Positions 17,174 to 25,675 of a DNA stretch of 64,000 nucleotides are shown piece after piece. The stretch covers positions 930,001 to 994,000 of the forward strand of contig JAGYIT010000007.1 of assembly GCA_018402445.1 (NCBI GenBank), given 5' to 3'. This stretch comes from Akkermansiaceae bacterium (GTDB taxonomy: Bacteria; Verrucomicrobiota; Verrucomicrobiia; Verrucomicrobiales; Akkermansiaceae). Each line of letters begins with the position of its first letter. Positions within the stretch are counted from its first letter, which is position 1. Both the position numbers and the translations under genes were made by a program. The notes under the pieces are model-generated. The model worked only from the letters and a program-made list of their open reading frames with translations. It was not told the DNA's origin and did not search any database.

Positions 17174-18715
17174 ATGTCCGCAGACAAAACCGCCATCAGC
17201 CCCACCCGGGAACAGGATTTCCCCGAGTGGTATCAGCAAGTCATCAAGGCCGCAGATCTCGCGGAAAACTCCGAGACACGTGGCTGCATGGTGATCAAGC
17301 CGTGGGGCTACGGCATCTGGGAACTCATCCAGCAGCAGCTCGACCGCCGCTTCAAACAGACGGGCCATCAGAACGCCTATTTCCCCCTGCTCATCCCGCT
17401 TTCCTACCTCGAAAAGGAAGCGGAGCACGCCGAGGGCTTCGCGACGGAATGCGCAGTCGTGACCCATCACCGGCTGGAGACCGTAAAAGATCCCGAGACC
17501 GGGAAAACCAAGATGATCCCGACCGGCGAGCTGGCGGAACCTTACGTCATCCGCCCGACCTCCGAGACGATCATTGGCGCGGCCTTCGCACGCTGGGTGC
17601 AGAGCTACCGCGACCTGCCGCTGCTCATCAACCAATGGGCGAACGTGATGCGCTGGGAAATGCGCCCGCGGCTGTTCCTGCGGACGGCGGAGTTCCTCTG
17701 GCAGGAAGGCCACACGGCGCACGAGACCAAGCAAGAGGCTATCGTCGAAACACGCATGATCCACCGCCTTTACGAGGAGTTCCTGCGCGATCACCTCGCT
17801 ATCCCCGTCGTGCCCGGCGAGAAGAGCGAGAACGAGCGCTTCCCCGGCGCGGACATGACCCTGACCGTCGAGGCGATGGTGCAGGACAGGAAAGCCATCC
17901 AAGCCGGCACCTCGCATTACCTCGGGCAGAATTTCTCGAAGGCTCAGGAGATCTGTTTCACCTCGCGCGAGGGCAACCGGGAATTCGCCCACACCACCTC
18001 GTGGGGCGTTTCCACGCGCCTGATCGGCACCCTTATCATGGCACACTCCGACGACGACGGCCTCGTCCTCCCGCCGCGCGTCGCCACGCAGCAGGTGGTC
18101 ATCATCCCGGTCACCCCGAAGGAGGACACCAAGGAAGCCGTGCTCGCCGCCTGCCACGCCCTTGCGGAAACTTTGCGCGCCACCCGCACCTACCACGGCG
18201 ATCCCATCCGCGCCTTCGTCGATACCCGCGACATCCAGGGCGGCTCGAAGAAATGGGACTGGGTGAAAAAGGGTACGCCCATCCGCATCGAGATCGGGCC
18301 GCGCGATATCGAGTCCCGGAAAGTTTGCCTACAGCGCCGCGATTGGGCACCGACCGAAAAAGCCTTCCTCGACAAGGAGGAGTTCATCCAGAACGTCACC
18401 GACATCCTGCAGGAGATCCACGATAACCTACTTTCCAAGGCCCGGGCGCTGCGGGATGCAAACATCACGCCCTGCTCCGAAATCGGCGCGTTCCATGCCC
18501 ATTGGGATCAGGAAAATCCCGGTTGGTTGCTCACCCCGTGGGCGGGCACATCGGAGGAGGAGGACGCTCTTTCCAAGCAGCACAAGATCACCATCCGCTG
18601 CCTGCCGCTGGCGGATGCGGGGCTACCGGAATCCTTGTTGGCAGGGCTTTCCGGAAATTGTTTCCTGACCGGAAAAAAAAGCAGCTCCATCACACTATGG
18701 GGACGGAGCTACTAA
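17174..18715 (+). CDS. proS: Proline--tRNA ligase (short, class 3 type)
   Basis: ProS charges tRNA-Pro. The 513-residue product from ATG 17174 is the archaeal/eukaryotic-like short form without the large editing insertion. Class II motifs are visible: YGIWELIQQQLDRRFK, the VIRPTSETIIG loop, RWEMRPRLFLRTAEFLWQEGH (motif 2 Arg) and a GVSTRLIGTLIMAHSDDDGL segment (motif 3 Arg). The C-terminal anticodon-binding part includes VVIIPVTPKEDTKEAV. The protein ends KKSSSITLWGRSY, the aromatic C-terminal end typical of this class. It is flanked on both sides by remnants of secreted proteins. Confidence 0.95.
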   Translation: MSADKTAISPTREQDFPEWYQQVIKAADLAENSETRGCMVIKPWGYGIWELIQQQLDRRFKQTGHQNAYFPLLIPLSYLEKEAEHAEGFATECAVVTHHRLETVKDPETGKTKMIPTGELAEPYVIRPTSETIIGAAFARWVQSYRDLPLLINQWANVMRWEMRPRLFLRTAEFLWQEGHTAHETKQEAIVETRMIHRLYEEFLRDHLAIPVVPGEKSENERFPGADMTLTVEAMVQDRKAIQAGTSHYLGQNFSKAQEICFTSREGNREFAHTTSWGVSTRLIGTLIMAHSDDDGLVLPPRVATQQVVIIPVTPKEDTKEAVLAACHALAETLRATRTYHGDPIRAFVDTRDIQGGSKKWDWVKKGTPIRIEIGPRDIESRKVCLQRRDWAPTEKAFLDKEEFIQNVTDILQEIHDNLLSKARALRDANITPCSEIGAFHAHWDQENPGWLLTPWAGTSEEEDALSKQHKITIRCLPLADAGLPESLLAGLSGNCFLTGKKSSSITLWGRSY

Positions 18716-18772
18716 ACAAAACACCCAAAGCACACTGCCGTGAGGGATCTTTATAACAGTTGGGGTTGGGTC

Positions 18773-19041
18773 ATGCTCCTTTGGAAGTGCGGAATGCTGC
18801 TGGCCGGGGTCGGATGTCTCAGCGCGCAGTCCCCGCACCCCAGCCGCGCCTGAGTCCCGGCGACATCCAACGCCTGCTGCTCGACCGCGACGGCCAGCCC
18901 CGCGAACTGGCGAAAGGCTTTCTCGGCGGCGACACCAACCGGTATTTCGAGGTCAAGGACGGCGGTCACGGGGATTCGCTGGCGCGGCAGAACGGTGCCT
19001 ATCGGAAACGCATGCTGGCGTGGCTCGATGACGTGATGTGA
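18773..19041 (+). pseudogene. Probable alpha/beta-hydrolase remnant
   Basis: An ATG at 18773 opens a frame encoding a signal-peptide-like stretch (MLLWKCGMLLAGVGCLSAQ) that stops after seven more codons. The adjacent frame then reads LSPGDIQRLLLDRDGQPREL, KGFLGGDTNRYFEVKDGGHG and AYRKRMLAWLDDVM before TGA at 19041. GGHGDSLA with a following mLAWLD helix resembles the catalytic-His end of secreted alpha/beta hydrolases. Only the first about 20 and last about 65 residues would remain. This is inference from pattern; the family call is uncertain. Confidence 0.4.
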
Positions 19042-19122
19042 GCCGTAGCGAGTCCCACGCTCCGAAGGTGCTTTCCCAGTGGATGCAATACTGCCGATCC
19101 ACCCCCCGGTTCCGAAAAGGAG

Positions 19123-19155
19123 AAAGCCGCTAACCCTTTAAGGATCAACGGCTTT
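19123..19155 (-). terminator. Hairpin terminator of initiator tRNA gene
   Basis: On the minus strand, just downstream of the tRNA CCA end, AAAGCCG pairs with CGGCTTT around a 19-nt interior, followed by CTCCTTTT. The position and T-rich tail fit an intrinsic terminator. Confidence 0.6.
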
Positions 19156-19158
19156 CAT

Positions 19159-19235
19159 TGGTTGCGGGAGTAGGATTTGAACCTACGGTCTTCAGGTTAT
19201 GAGCCTGACGAGATACCTGACTTCTCCATCCCGCG
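19159..19235 (-). tRNA. Initiator tRNA-fMet (CAT)
   Basis: The minus strand encodes a 77-nt tRNA with CCA. Initiator features: C1 opposite A72 is unpaired (CGCGGGA against TCCCGCA), and the D-arm and loop (AGTCAGGTATCTCGT) resemble bacterial fMet. The anticodon CAT is the complement of 19199-19201. The anticodon stem is TCAGG/CCTGA, so the usual run of three G-C pairs next to the loop is A-U, G-C, G-C here. Confidence 0.95.
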
Positions 19236-19345
19236 TTTGGATCCGGTCTTGCGACCGGGCGGGGAAACTAGTCCGGCGCTCAGCGGGTTGGCAAGTCGGA
19301 ATTTGCATACGCGGGAAATTTCCGCTTCGCTGCCCGCGCAAGGCC

Positions 19346-20239
19346 ATGGATTTGACGGAGAGAGCGAAGACAACCCTCGAATGGGAGGAGTGGCAGGCGG
19401 TCTGCGCGTCTCACCTCGCCGAGGCGCAAAGATTTACGGACGGGCTGCGGTTTCGGCGCGACCGCGGGGAGGCGCATCCCGTGGAGGATTTCCTGTTCCG
19501 CTACTACCCGTTCCCCATCGCGTTGCTCGAACTCTGGCAGCCAGGCTTCGGGGTTTCGCTCCGCTTCGATGACATCGGGGCGCTCCCCGCCCGTTTTCTC
19601 GGCAAGCGTTACCGCACGGCAGGCGGAGTATGTGATCTCGATCCGGAATCGATTTCCGAAAAAGAACGTGGGCGCCTTTCATGGATCAAAAGCCTGCTCG
19701 CCGCGACCCAAGGCCACGCTCCCAACTTCGCGTGCCACGGACTGCACGAGTGGGCGATGGTATATCGAGCCGAGGCGATCCGGCACTCGTCGCTTGCGCC
19801 GCTACGTCTCACTCAGGGGGAGATTGACTCCCTCGTCGAGTCCCGCCCCATAGCCTGCACCCATCACGATGCGTTCCGTTTTTTCTCAAAACAGGCGCTC
19901 CCGCTCAACCGCATCCAGCCAACCCTCGATACCCGCCATGAGAACGAGCAACCCGGTTGTGTCCACGCGAACATGGATCTCTACAAGTGGGCCGCTAAGT
20001 CGATGCCGTGGATCGGGTCGGATCTGCTGTTGGAAACCTTCCTCCTCGCCGTGCGGTTGCGGGATCTCGATATGCGCGCCAGTCCCTACGACCTCTCTGC
20101 TTGGGGCGTGGTGCCCGTGAAAATCGAGACCACCGAAGGCCGCCGCGAATACGAAGCCGAACAGCGCAAGCTCGCGGAGGTAGCGCGTGGACTTCGCCGC
20201 AAGCTCATCGATTCCTTGGGCCGTGTTCTCGCGGCCTGA
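19346..20239 (+). CDS. Protein of the family annotated '3-methyladenine DNA glycosylase'
   Basis: The 297-residue product from ATG 19346 resembles a conserved actinobacterial and verrucomicrobial family often labelled 3-methyladenine DNA glycosylase. Landmarks: GEAHPVEDFLFRYYPFP, FACHGLHEWAMVYRAE, a RHSSLAPLRL segment, CTHHDAFRFFSKQALPLNR and EQPGCVHANMDLYKWAAK, then LDMRASPYDLSAWG. The many conserved His and Asp residues suggest a metal or catalytic site, but I see no helix-hairpin-helix or AlkA-type motif, so the enzyme name should be treated with caution. The stop codon directly touches the nadK stop of the convergent gene. Confidence 0.7.
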   Translation: MDLTERAKTTLEWEEWQAVCASHLAEAQRFTDGLRFRRDRGEAHPVEDFLFRYYPFPIALLELWQPGFGVSLRFDDIGALPARFLGKRYRTAGGVCDLDPESISEKERGRLSWIKSLLAATQGHAPNFACHGLHEWAMVYRAEAIRHSSLAPLRLTQGEIDSLVESRPIACTHHDAFRFFSKQALPLNRIQPTLDTRHENEQPGCVHANMDLYKWAAKSMPWIGSDLLLETFLLAVRLRDLDMRASPYDLSAWGVVPVKIETTEGRREYEAEQRKLAEVARGLRRKLIDSLGRVLAA

Positions 20240-21094
20240 TCACACGCCCTGCCAACCAAGCTTCTGCCGGAGAGCTTCGTAAAACGACGTCCCCTCCAGC
20301 CGCAGGAGGTGGAAGCAGCGATCGGATTTTTTCACAGTCACGCGGTCGCCCGGATCAATGCGCGTGGTGTCGCGGCCATCGACAGTGAAGAGCATCGGCC
20401 CGTCGTCCGTGCGCTCCGGTGAGATCTCGATCTCGACATCATCGGAAAGCACCAGCGAGCGCTGGCTGAGGCTGTGCGGGCAGATCGGCGTAATGACAAC
20501 CACGGACGCCTGCGGGGCGATGAGCGGCCCGCCGGCGGAAAGCGAGTAGGCGGTGGAGCCGGTCGGTGTCGCCACGATAAGTCCGTCGGCGCGGTAGCGG
20601 TTCAGCCACTCGCCGTTGACCATGGCATTGAGCGTGACCAGACGCCCGGTCTCGCCGCGTGCCAGAGTGACCTCGTTGAGCGCGTGGTAAACGAGGGTTG
20701 ATCCATCGCTGCGGATCACCGTGGCCTCGAGTAACATGCGGGAGCTGATCGAGAAACGGTTCTCCGCGACCGCCTCAGCGAAGCGCCCGATATCGGCGTC
20801 CGTGCAGGTGGTCAGGAAACCGAGAGTGCCGATGTTGATCCCGGCCACGGGCTTGTCGAATTTCCCGAAGCGGGAGACCGCGTGCATCATCGTACCGTCG
20901 CCGCCGAGCACCGCGGCGATATCCACGTGCTCGGAAAAATCCCCCGCCTCGATCCCGCCCGGCACCCCGGCCATTGCGGCGGTGTTCCGCTCGATCACGC
21001 ACTCGCAGCCGCGCTCCTCCAGAGCCGCCCGCAAGGCCAGCATCGTTTTCAATCCCCCGGACTTCTGCGGGTTGAGCAGTATTCCTATCTTCAC
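20240..21094 (-). CDS. nadK: NAD kinase
   Basis: NadK phosphorylates NAD to NADP. The 284-residue protein has the GGDGT nucleotide motif at residues 64-68 (AAVLGGDGTMMHAV), the GINIGTLGFLT segment, and the second conserved region ATPTGSTAYSLSAGGPLIAP with the catalytic-core NE/D region VYHALNEVTL. Length fits bacterial NadK (about 290). It is convergent with the glycosylase-like gene with no spacer. Confidence 0.95.
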   Translation of the reverse strand: MKIGILLNPQKSGGLKTMLALRAALEERGCECVIERNTAAMAGVPGGIEAGDFSEHVDIAAVLGGDGTMMHAVSRFGKFDKPVAGINIGTLGFLTTCTDADIGRFAEAVAENRFSISSRMLLEATVIRSDGSTLVYHALNEVTLARGETGRLVTLNAMVNGEWLNRYRADGLIVATPTGSTAYSLSAGGPLIAPQASVVVITPICPHSLSQRSLVLSDDVEIEISPERTDDGPMLFTVDGRDTTRIDPGDRVTVKKSDRCFHLLRLEGTSFYEALRQKLGWQGV

Positions 21095-21266
21095 TCAGAG
21101 GCAGAATGCCGGTGATTCCCACCGATGACAAGAACCTAACGCCGCATCCAGCCAACAAGCGGGGAGATTGGCAGAGAAGATGGGGCGTCTTCGGATCGCG
21201 GGGCGGCGAGTTGGCCATCCGAGCCGCCGCCAGGTTTCCGATCCGATGGCTCATTCCGAGGAGCGC

Positions 21267-22241
21267 CTAACTCGCTAGGCAGCCCGGGCAGTTCTGCGCG
21301 AAATGCCCCGGCAGGATCTCCGCGAGTTCCGGGGCTTGGTCGGTAACGCAGAGACTCGCGTCGCCGAGGAGGTTGCGGGGCTGGAAGGCGCAGCCTTGGC
21401 GCGGGTGCGCGAGGTTGGGCGGCAGGCCGGGGATGGTGATGAGCGGGCGGCCTTTCGGCTGGGCGGCGGGTATCGATTTCAGGAGCGACCGCGTGTAGGC
21501 GTGGAGCGGCTTGCCGAAAAGGTCGGCGCGGGCGGCGCTCTCGACGATGCGTCCGGCATACATCACGTTGATCGCGTCACACATTTCCGAAACCACCGCG
21601 AGGTCATGGGTGATGAAAATCACCGCCGTGCCGAGTTCGCGCTGGCGCTCGCGGATGAGGTCGAGCACCTGCTTCTGTACGGTTACGTCGAGGGCGGTGG
21701 TCGGCTCGTCGCAGATGAGGAGTTCGGGTTTCGTGATCAGCGCCATGGCGATCATGACCCGCTGCCGCATCCCGCCGGAAAACTCGTGAGGGTAGGAGCT
21801 GATCCGCTTCTCGGGATCGGGGATGCCCACCTCCGCGAGCGCGTCGATGGCTCGCGTCAACGCCGCCTTTCCGCGCAGGTTCTCATGCAGCTCCAGCGGC
21901 TCGGTGAGCTGGTCGCGGATGCGCATGAAGGGGTTCAGCGAGGTCATCGGATCCTGGAAAATCATCGAGATCCGCTTGCCGCGGATTTTCAGCAGCTCCT
22001 TTTCCGGCGCTTTCAGCAGATCGATCCCGCCGAACATCGCGCTGCCACGCTCGATCCTACCCGGAGGCATGGGCAGCAGCCCAAGCAGCGAATAACAGGT
22101 GACGGATTTCCCCGAGCCCGACTCGCCGACGATCCCCAAGGTCCGGCCTTTCTCCAGGGAAAACGAAACGTCCTCCACCGCGTGGACGATGCCGTTGCGC
22201 GTGTGGAAACGGGTGGTGAGGTTCTTTACGTCAAGGAGCAC
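21267..22241 (-). CDS. Oligopeptide/dipeptide ABC transporter ATP-binding protein
   Basis: The 324-residue product from GTG 22241 is an OppD/DppD-type ATPase. Walker A is GESGSGKS, the Q-loop is SMIFQDPMTSLNPF, the signature is SGGMRQRV, Walker B is LLICDEPTTALD, and the switch His is FITHDLAVVSE. The C-terminal oligopeptide-ABC extension contains NLAHPRQGCAFQPRN and a later NCPGC. The Cys residues in this extension are typical. A TTG start at 22262 is possible, but it lies inside an AT-rich repeat. No permeases, binding protein or OppF lie nearby, so this is an orphan subunit here. Confidence 0.88.
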   Translation of the reverse strand: MLLDVKNLTTRFHTRNGIVHAVEDVSFSLEKGRTLGIVGESGSGKSVTCYSLLGLLPMPPGRIERGSAMFGGIDLLKAPEKELLKIRGKRISMIFQDPMTSLNPFMRIRDQLTEPLELHENLRGKAALTRAIDALAEVGIPDPEKRISSYPHEFSGGMRQRVMIAMALITKPELLICDEPTTALDVTVQKQVLDLIRERQRELGTAVIFITHDLAVVSEMCDAINVMYAGRIVESAARADLFGKPLHAYTRSLLKSIPAAQPKGRPLITIPGLPPNLAHPRQGCAFQPRNLLGDASLCVTDQAPELAEILPGHFAQNCPGCLAS

Positions 22242-22249
22242 GCGGGAAA

Positions 22250-22284
22250 CCTTAAATTTCAAACCTTAAACCTCAAGGAAGAAG
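22250..22284 (-). repeat. TTGAAATTT-type start-proximal repeat, copy 2
   Basis: Minus strand: CTTCTTCCTTGAGGTTTAAG then GTTTGAAATTTAAG, ending about 9 nt before the GTG start of the oppD-like gene. The stop codon of the kinase remnant (TGA at 22275-22273) lies inside the element. Confidence 0.7.
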
Positions 22285-22429
22285 CGTGGCGGCGACGATT
22301 CGCTCCACGATCTCATCGGGCGAGAGCGGGGTCGTAACATGGAACGCCTCGGCAGGCGAGGGGACTTCCGATGGCGGTTTTGCTAACTCCGGCGACACCC
22401 GTCAGAACGATTACACGCGGGGCGCTCAT
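22273..22429 (-). pseudogene. P-loop kinase remnant (gluconokinase-like), interior deleted
   Basis: From ATG 22429 the frame reads MSAPRVIVLTGVAGVSKTAI, a P-loop start (GVAGVSKT) typical of small-molecule kinases such as gluconokinase. After about 22 codons homology switches to the +1 frame: AEAFHVTTPLSPDEIVERIV then AATLLP and TGA, which looks like the C-terminal strand and helix of the same kind of kinase. Roughly 110-130 residues of the core are missing. Gluconokinase is the best guess, not proven. The remnant sits between cyclophilin and the oppD-like gene in the same strand order. Confidence 0.5.
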
Positions 22430-22453
22430 TCTGTTTCAGTCGTGTGCTTGGAA

Positions 22454-22999
22454 TCACGCCTTGTCGAGGATCGAGTTCCAGTGTTCGACGTGATCATTCT
22501 GATCCGCGAAGAGCTCGATGAGATCGTCGTGCATGGTGATCGAGGTGATCTTGTCACCAACTCCATTGAATTTACAGCCCCGCTCTCCCGTATTATTTTT
22601 TCCGGTAACTTTGTCCACAATATGAAGACCGTCAGTGACTTGTCCGAAAACAGAATGGCGGTTATCGAGGAATGGGGTGGCGGTGGTGGTGATGAAGAAC
22701 TGGGAGCCGTTGGTGCCGGGACCGGCGTTCGCCATCGAAAAGACGCCGGGGCTGCGGTGGCGCAGATCGGGGTGGAATTCGTCGGCGAATTTGTAACCCG
22801 GGCCGCCGCGACCGGTCTCGGTGGGATCGCCGCCCTGGAGCATGAAGCCCTCGATGACGCGGTGGAAGGCGATGCCGTCGTAGTAGCCGCGCTTGGCGAG
22901 ATTGAGGAAATTCGCGGAGGTCAGCGGCACCTTGGAGGCGTAGATCGTGGCGGCGATGTCGCCGACGGTGGTGTGGAGTGTGATTTTGATGTCGTTCAT
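22454..22999 (-). CDS. Cyclophilin-type peptidyl-prolyl isomerase
   Basis: The 181-residue cytoplasmic cyclophilin has the signature [18 protein letters not shown] (active-site Arg in FHR), [28 protein letters not shown] and [12 protein letters not shown]. It lacks a signal peptide. It catalyses cis-trans isomerisation of Xaa-Pro bonds during protein folding. It lies 27 bp downstream of eboE, and the spacer is a GATCACT-type repeat. A C-terminal extension of about 25 residues ([18 protein letters not shown]) goes beyond the usual fold. Confidence 0.93.
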   Translation of the reverse strand: MNDIKITLHTTVGDIAATIYASKVPLTSANFLNLAKRGYYDGIAFHRVIEGFMLQGGDPTETGRGGPGYKFADEFHPDLRHRSPGVFSMANAGPGTNGSQFFITTTATPFLDNRHSVFGQVTDGLHIVDKVTGKNNTGERGCKFNGVGDKITSITMHDDLIELFADQNDHVEHWNSILDKA

Positions 23000-23010
23000 A
23001 AGATGGAGTG

Positions 23011-23040
23011 GATAGTGAGCGGTGATCAGTGATCAGTGGA
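23011..23040 (-). repeat. GATCACT-type intercistronic repeat, copy 2
   Basis: Minus strand CACTGATCACTGATCACCGC followed by TCACTATC, ending about 11 nt before the cyclophilin ATG. The eboE stop TGA (23028-23026) is part of the repeat. It resembles the copy upstream of secDF (5986-6020). Confidence 0.55.
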
Positions 23041-24207
23041 AGAGCGAATGTGCGGATTTCTCAGTTGCTCAAGCACCCAGCGGTATTCGGAGGCGATCTG
23101 CTCGACGACGGGGCGCTGGAGGTTTCCGGGGAGGACGCCCCAGGTGTAGGTCTCGATCTCGAAGTGGCGGCAGGCGGTGGGGTGGCGCTGGCACCAGGCG
23201 AGCGTTTCCTCGACGTGGGCGTGCGTGGAGGAGAGGGGCGGTGCGGGCTGTGTGTCGAGCGGGATGTGGAAATGGACGCGGGCTTCCCCGAAACCGGCGG
23301 GCGAGACCTCGCCGCCATCGACCGCTGCAAGGAAAGCCGGGAGATCGAGAAAACGGGCGAGCGTGGTATCCGGACGCCGTGCGATCACCTGGTGGAAATA
23401 GGTGGGCTCATCGAAGCCCCGGATCGCGTCGATGGCGGCAGGATCGCCCGGATTCAGGGAAAGGGCGTTGGAAAGGTGGATTTTCGAAAGCCGGATGCCG
23501 GCGGCGGCGATAGCGTCGAGCGAGGGCGCGGCGTCGTCGAATTCGATGGCGAAGTGGCAGGAATCGAAGTTCAGCCCGATCCGGTTGGCGAGGATGGCAG
23601 GGGATTGCGCCTGATGGTGGAGGCGCTCGAAAAAAGCGAGGGTCTCCGCCGTGTTCTCGAAGTGGCCGAGCGGCTCCGGCTCGAGGCCGAGGTGGAGATC
23701 GATCTGGTGCTTCTGCGAGAGATCCTCGATGAAATGGGCGATCTCGATCAGGTTCGCGAGGATGGCGGTTTCATCGGCGTGGAAGGTCTTGTGTGATCCG
23801 GGCAGGGTGGAGACCGAGCCGCCGCCGGACGCGGGTGCGATTTCCGCGAGGATGCGGAAAAGGTCTTGGGTGTAGGCGATGCGCTCGGGGCTCGTCCAAT
23901 CCGGCTGGAACACCTTTTCCTTCACCCGCGTGCCGTGGAAGCAACCGTAGGGAAAGCCGTTGATGGTGAATACATAGGAATCGTTCTCCGCAAGCCAGTC
24001 CTTGAACTTCGCCAACCCGTCGTCTTCCAGTAGCTCCTTCGCCGCCAGTGCGGAGAGGCGGAGACCAATGGGATAAGGTTTTCCGGTAGAATGAACGCCC
24101 GTTTCAATCAGCCGATCCCGCACACCCATCACATGCGTCCGCAACGCTTCCTGGGTCTCAAGCCAGGTTTCGGCGGGGTGGATGTTCGTGCAGTAGCCGA
24201 GGATCAT
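23026..24207 (-). CDS. eboE: EboE-like TIM-barrel protein
   Basis: The 393-residue product from ATG 24207 matches the 'metabolite traffic protein EboE' family: [68 protein letters not shown] and [12 protein letters not shown]. These residues lie on a sugar-isomerase-like TIM barrel with a likely metal site (Glu in [24 protein letters not shown]). In other bacteria eboE belongs to the ebo cluster, linked to export or processing of secondary metabolites such as scytonemin. Here it sits alone between gatA and a cyclophilin. Confidence 0.8.
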   Translation of the reverse strand: MILGYCTNIHPAETWLETQEALRTHVMGVRDRLIETGVHSTGKPYPIGLRLSALAAKELLEDDGLAKFKDWLAENDSYVFTINGFPYGCFHGTRVKEKVFQPDWTSPERIAYTQDLFRILAEIAPASGGGSVSTLPGSHKTFHADETAILANLIEIAHFIEDLSQKHQIDLHLGLEPEPLGHFENTAETLAFFERLHHQAQSPAILANRIGLNFDSCHFAIEFDDAAPSLDAIAAAGIRLSKIHLSNALSLNPGDPAAIDAIRGFDEPTYFHQVIARRPDTTLARFLDLPAFLAAVDGGEVSPAGFGEARVHFHIPLDTQPAPPLSSTHAHVEETLAWCQRHPTACRHFEIETYTWGVLPGNLQRPVVEQIASEYRWVLEQLRNPHIRSSTDH

Positions 24208-24210
24208 GGG

Positions 24211-24245
24211 AAATCTCAAATTTTAAATTTCAAAGCTCAAGGAAG
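24211..24245 (-). repeat. TTGAAATTT-type start-proximal repeat, copy 3
   Basis: Minus strand CTTCCTTGAGCTTTGAAATT then TAAAATTTGAGATTT, ending about 3 nt before the eboE ATG. The gatA stop TGA (24239-24237) is contained in the CTTCCTTGAG box, and gatA ends in Leu-Pro encoded by the repeat. Confidence 0.7.
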
Positions 24246-25655
24246 GGAAAGCCCTTCGGCAGCTTTCGCGACGCGGAGCATCATGGCTTCGCCGAGGTGG
24301 GGGGCTAGGATCTGGAGGCCGACGGGGAGATTGTCCGCGCCGTCGAAGGAGGTGGTGCCGCAGGGGACGGACATGCCGGGGATGCCGGCGAGGTTCGCCG
24401 GGATGGTGAAAATGTCGGCGAGGTAATCCTGGAGTGGATCGTCGGTGCAGGCTCCGATCTTCCTGGCGGGAGTTGGCGCGACGGGGGAGAGGATTACATC
24501 TACTGCTTCGAACGCATGTTTGAAATCACGAGTGATCAGGGCGCGGACTTTCTGGGCGCGGGTGTAGTAGGCGTCGTAGTATCCGGAGGAAAGCACGTAG
24601 GTGCCGAGGATGATGCGGCGTTTCACCTCGGGGCCGAAGCCGAGTTCGCGCGACTGGTGGTAGAGATCGATGATATCGGCGGGGTTCGGCGCGCGGTTGC
24701 CGTAGCGGATCCCGTCGAAGCGCGAGAGGTTTGAGGAGGCCTCCGCCGGGGCGATGACGTAGTAGGTGGCCACCGCGTGCTCCGTGTGGGGCAGGGAAAT
24801 GGGTACGATCACCGCGCCGAGGCCTTCGAGCTGCCTGATGCGGCTTTCCACGTTTTCCCGGACGCCGGGATGGATGCCCTCGCCGAAGTATTCCTGCGCA
24901 ATCCCGATTCGGACGCCTTTCACGCCGAGGTCGATCTGCGCCGAGTAATCGGGCACCGGCGCGTCCAGCGTAGTGCTATCCTGCGGGTCGTGCCCGGCGA
25001 TGGCCTGGAGGATCAGCGCCGCATCGTCCACCGTGCGGGTCAGCGGGCCGATCTGATCCAGGGACGAGGCGAAAGCGACGAGGCCGAAGCGTGACACGCG
25101 GCCATAGGTTGGCTTCAGCCCCACGACCCCGCAGTGGGAGGCTGGCTGGCGGATTGAGCCGCCGGTGTCGGAGCCGAGGGCGGCGAAGGCGGTGCCATCG
25201 GCCACCGCAGCGGCGGAGCCGCCCGAGGAACCGCCCGGAATTCGGTCGTGGTCATGGGGGTTGCGGGTGAGCTGGAAGGCGGAGTTTTCCGTCGCGGAAC
25301 CCATCGCGAACTCGTCCATGTTCATCCGCCCGAAAGGAATGGCACCGGCCTCCTTCAGTTTTCTGATAACTGTTGCATCATAAGGAGATGTATATTTTTT
25401 CGCGAGAAAATTGGAACCACAGGAACAGGGCTGGGCGAGGGTGTTGATATTGTCCTTGATCCCGATCGGCAAGCCGCCGAGCGGCTTCGACAGGTCGGCT
25501 CCGGCGGCGGATTTCAGGGCGAGATCGAGGTCATGCGAAAGGTAGGCACCGGTCCGGGGATCACGGGATGCGATCTCCTCCGCGAGCTTCGCGATGGCTT
25601 CCGAGGGGGTCGTTTCGCCGTCCAGATATCGGCGGCGCAGGGTAACTAGGGACAT
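24237..25655 (-). CDS. gatA: Aspartyl/glutamyl-tRNA amidotransferase subunit A
   Basis: GatA is the glutaminase/amidase subunit that converts Glu-tRNA-Gln or Asp-tRNA-Asn to the amidated form. The 472-residue protein has the amidase triad: Lys in PIGIKDNINT, Ser in PGGSSGGSAAAVADG and Ser in GSDTGGSIRQPASHCG. Further landmarks are GLKPTYGRVSRFGLVAFASS and NLAGIPGMSVPCG. It follows gatC by 20 bp. gatB is not in the window. The presence of GatCA fits a genome that lacks one or both of GlnRS and AsnRS. Confidence 0.96.
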   Translation of the reverse strand: MSLVTLRRRYLDGETTPSEAIAKLAEEIASRDPRTGAYLSHDLDLALKSAAGADLSKPLGGLPIGIKDNINTLAQPCSCGSNFLAKKYTSPYDATVIRKLKEAGAIPFGRMNMDEFAMGSATENSAFQLTRNPHDHDRIPGGSSGGSAAAVADGTAFAALGSDTGGSIRQPASHCGVVGLKPTYGRVSRFGLVAFASSLDQIGPLTRTVDDAALILQAIAGHDPQDSTTLDAPVPDYSAQIDLGVKGVRIGIAQEYFGEGIHPGVRENVESRIRQLEGLGAVIVPISLPHTEHAVATYYVIAPAEASSNLSRFDGIRYGNRAPNPADIIDLYHQSRELGFGPEVKRRIILGTYVLSSGYYDAYYTRAQKVRALITRDFKHAFEAVDVILSPVAPTPARKIGACTDDPLQDYLADIFTIPANLAGIPGMSVPCGTTSFDGADNLPVGLQILAPHLGEAMMLRVAKAAEGLSLP

Positions 25656-25675
25656 GGTGGTAAAAGCTGAAAGGC

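Noticed and set aside
19346..20239. Firm assignment as 3-methyladenine DNA glycosylase
   Set aside because: The family carries this name in annotations, but no AlkA, Tag or AlkD motif can be seen; only the family membership is supported.
22286..23032. Long plus-strand frame opposite cyclophilin
   Set aside because: It is antisense to a clear cyclophilin and has the skewed composition of a high-GC shadow frame.
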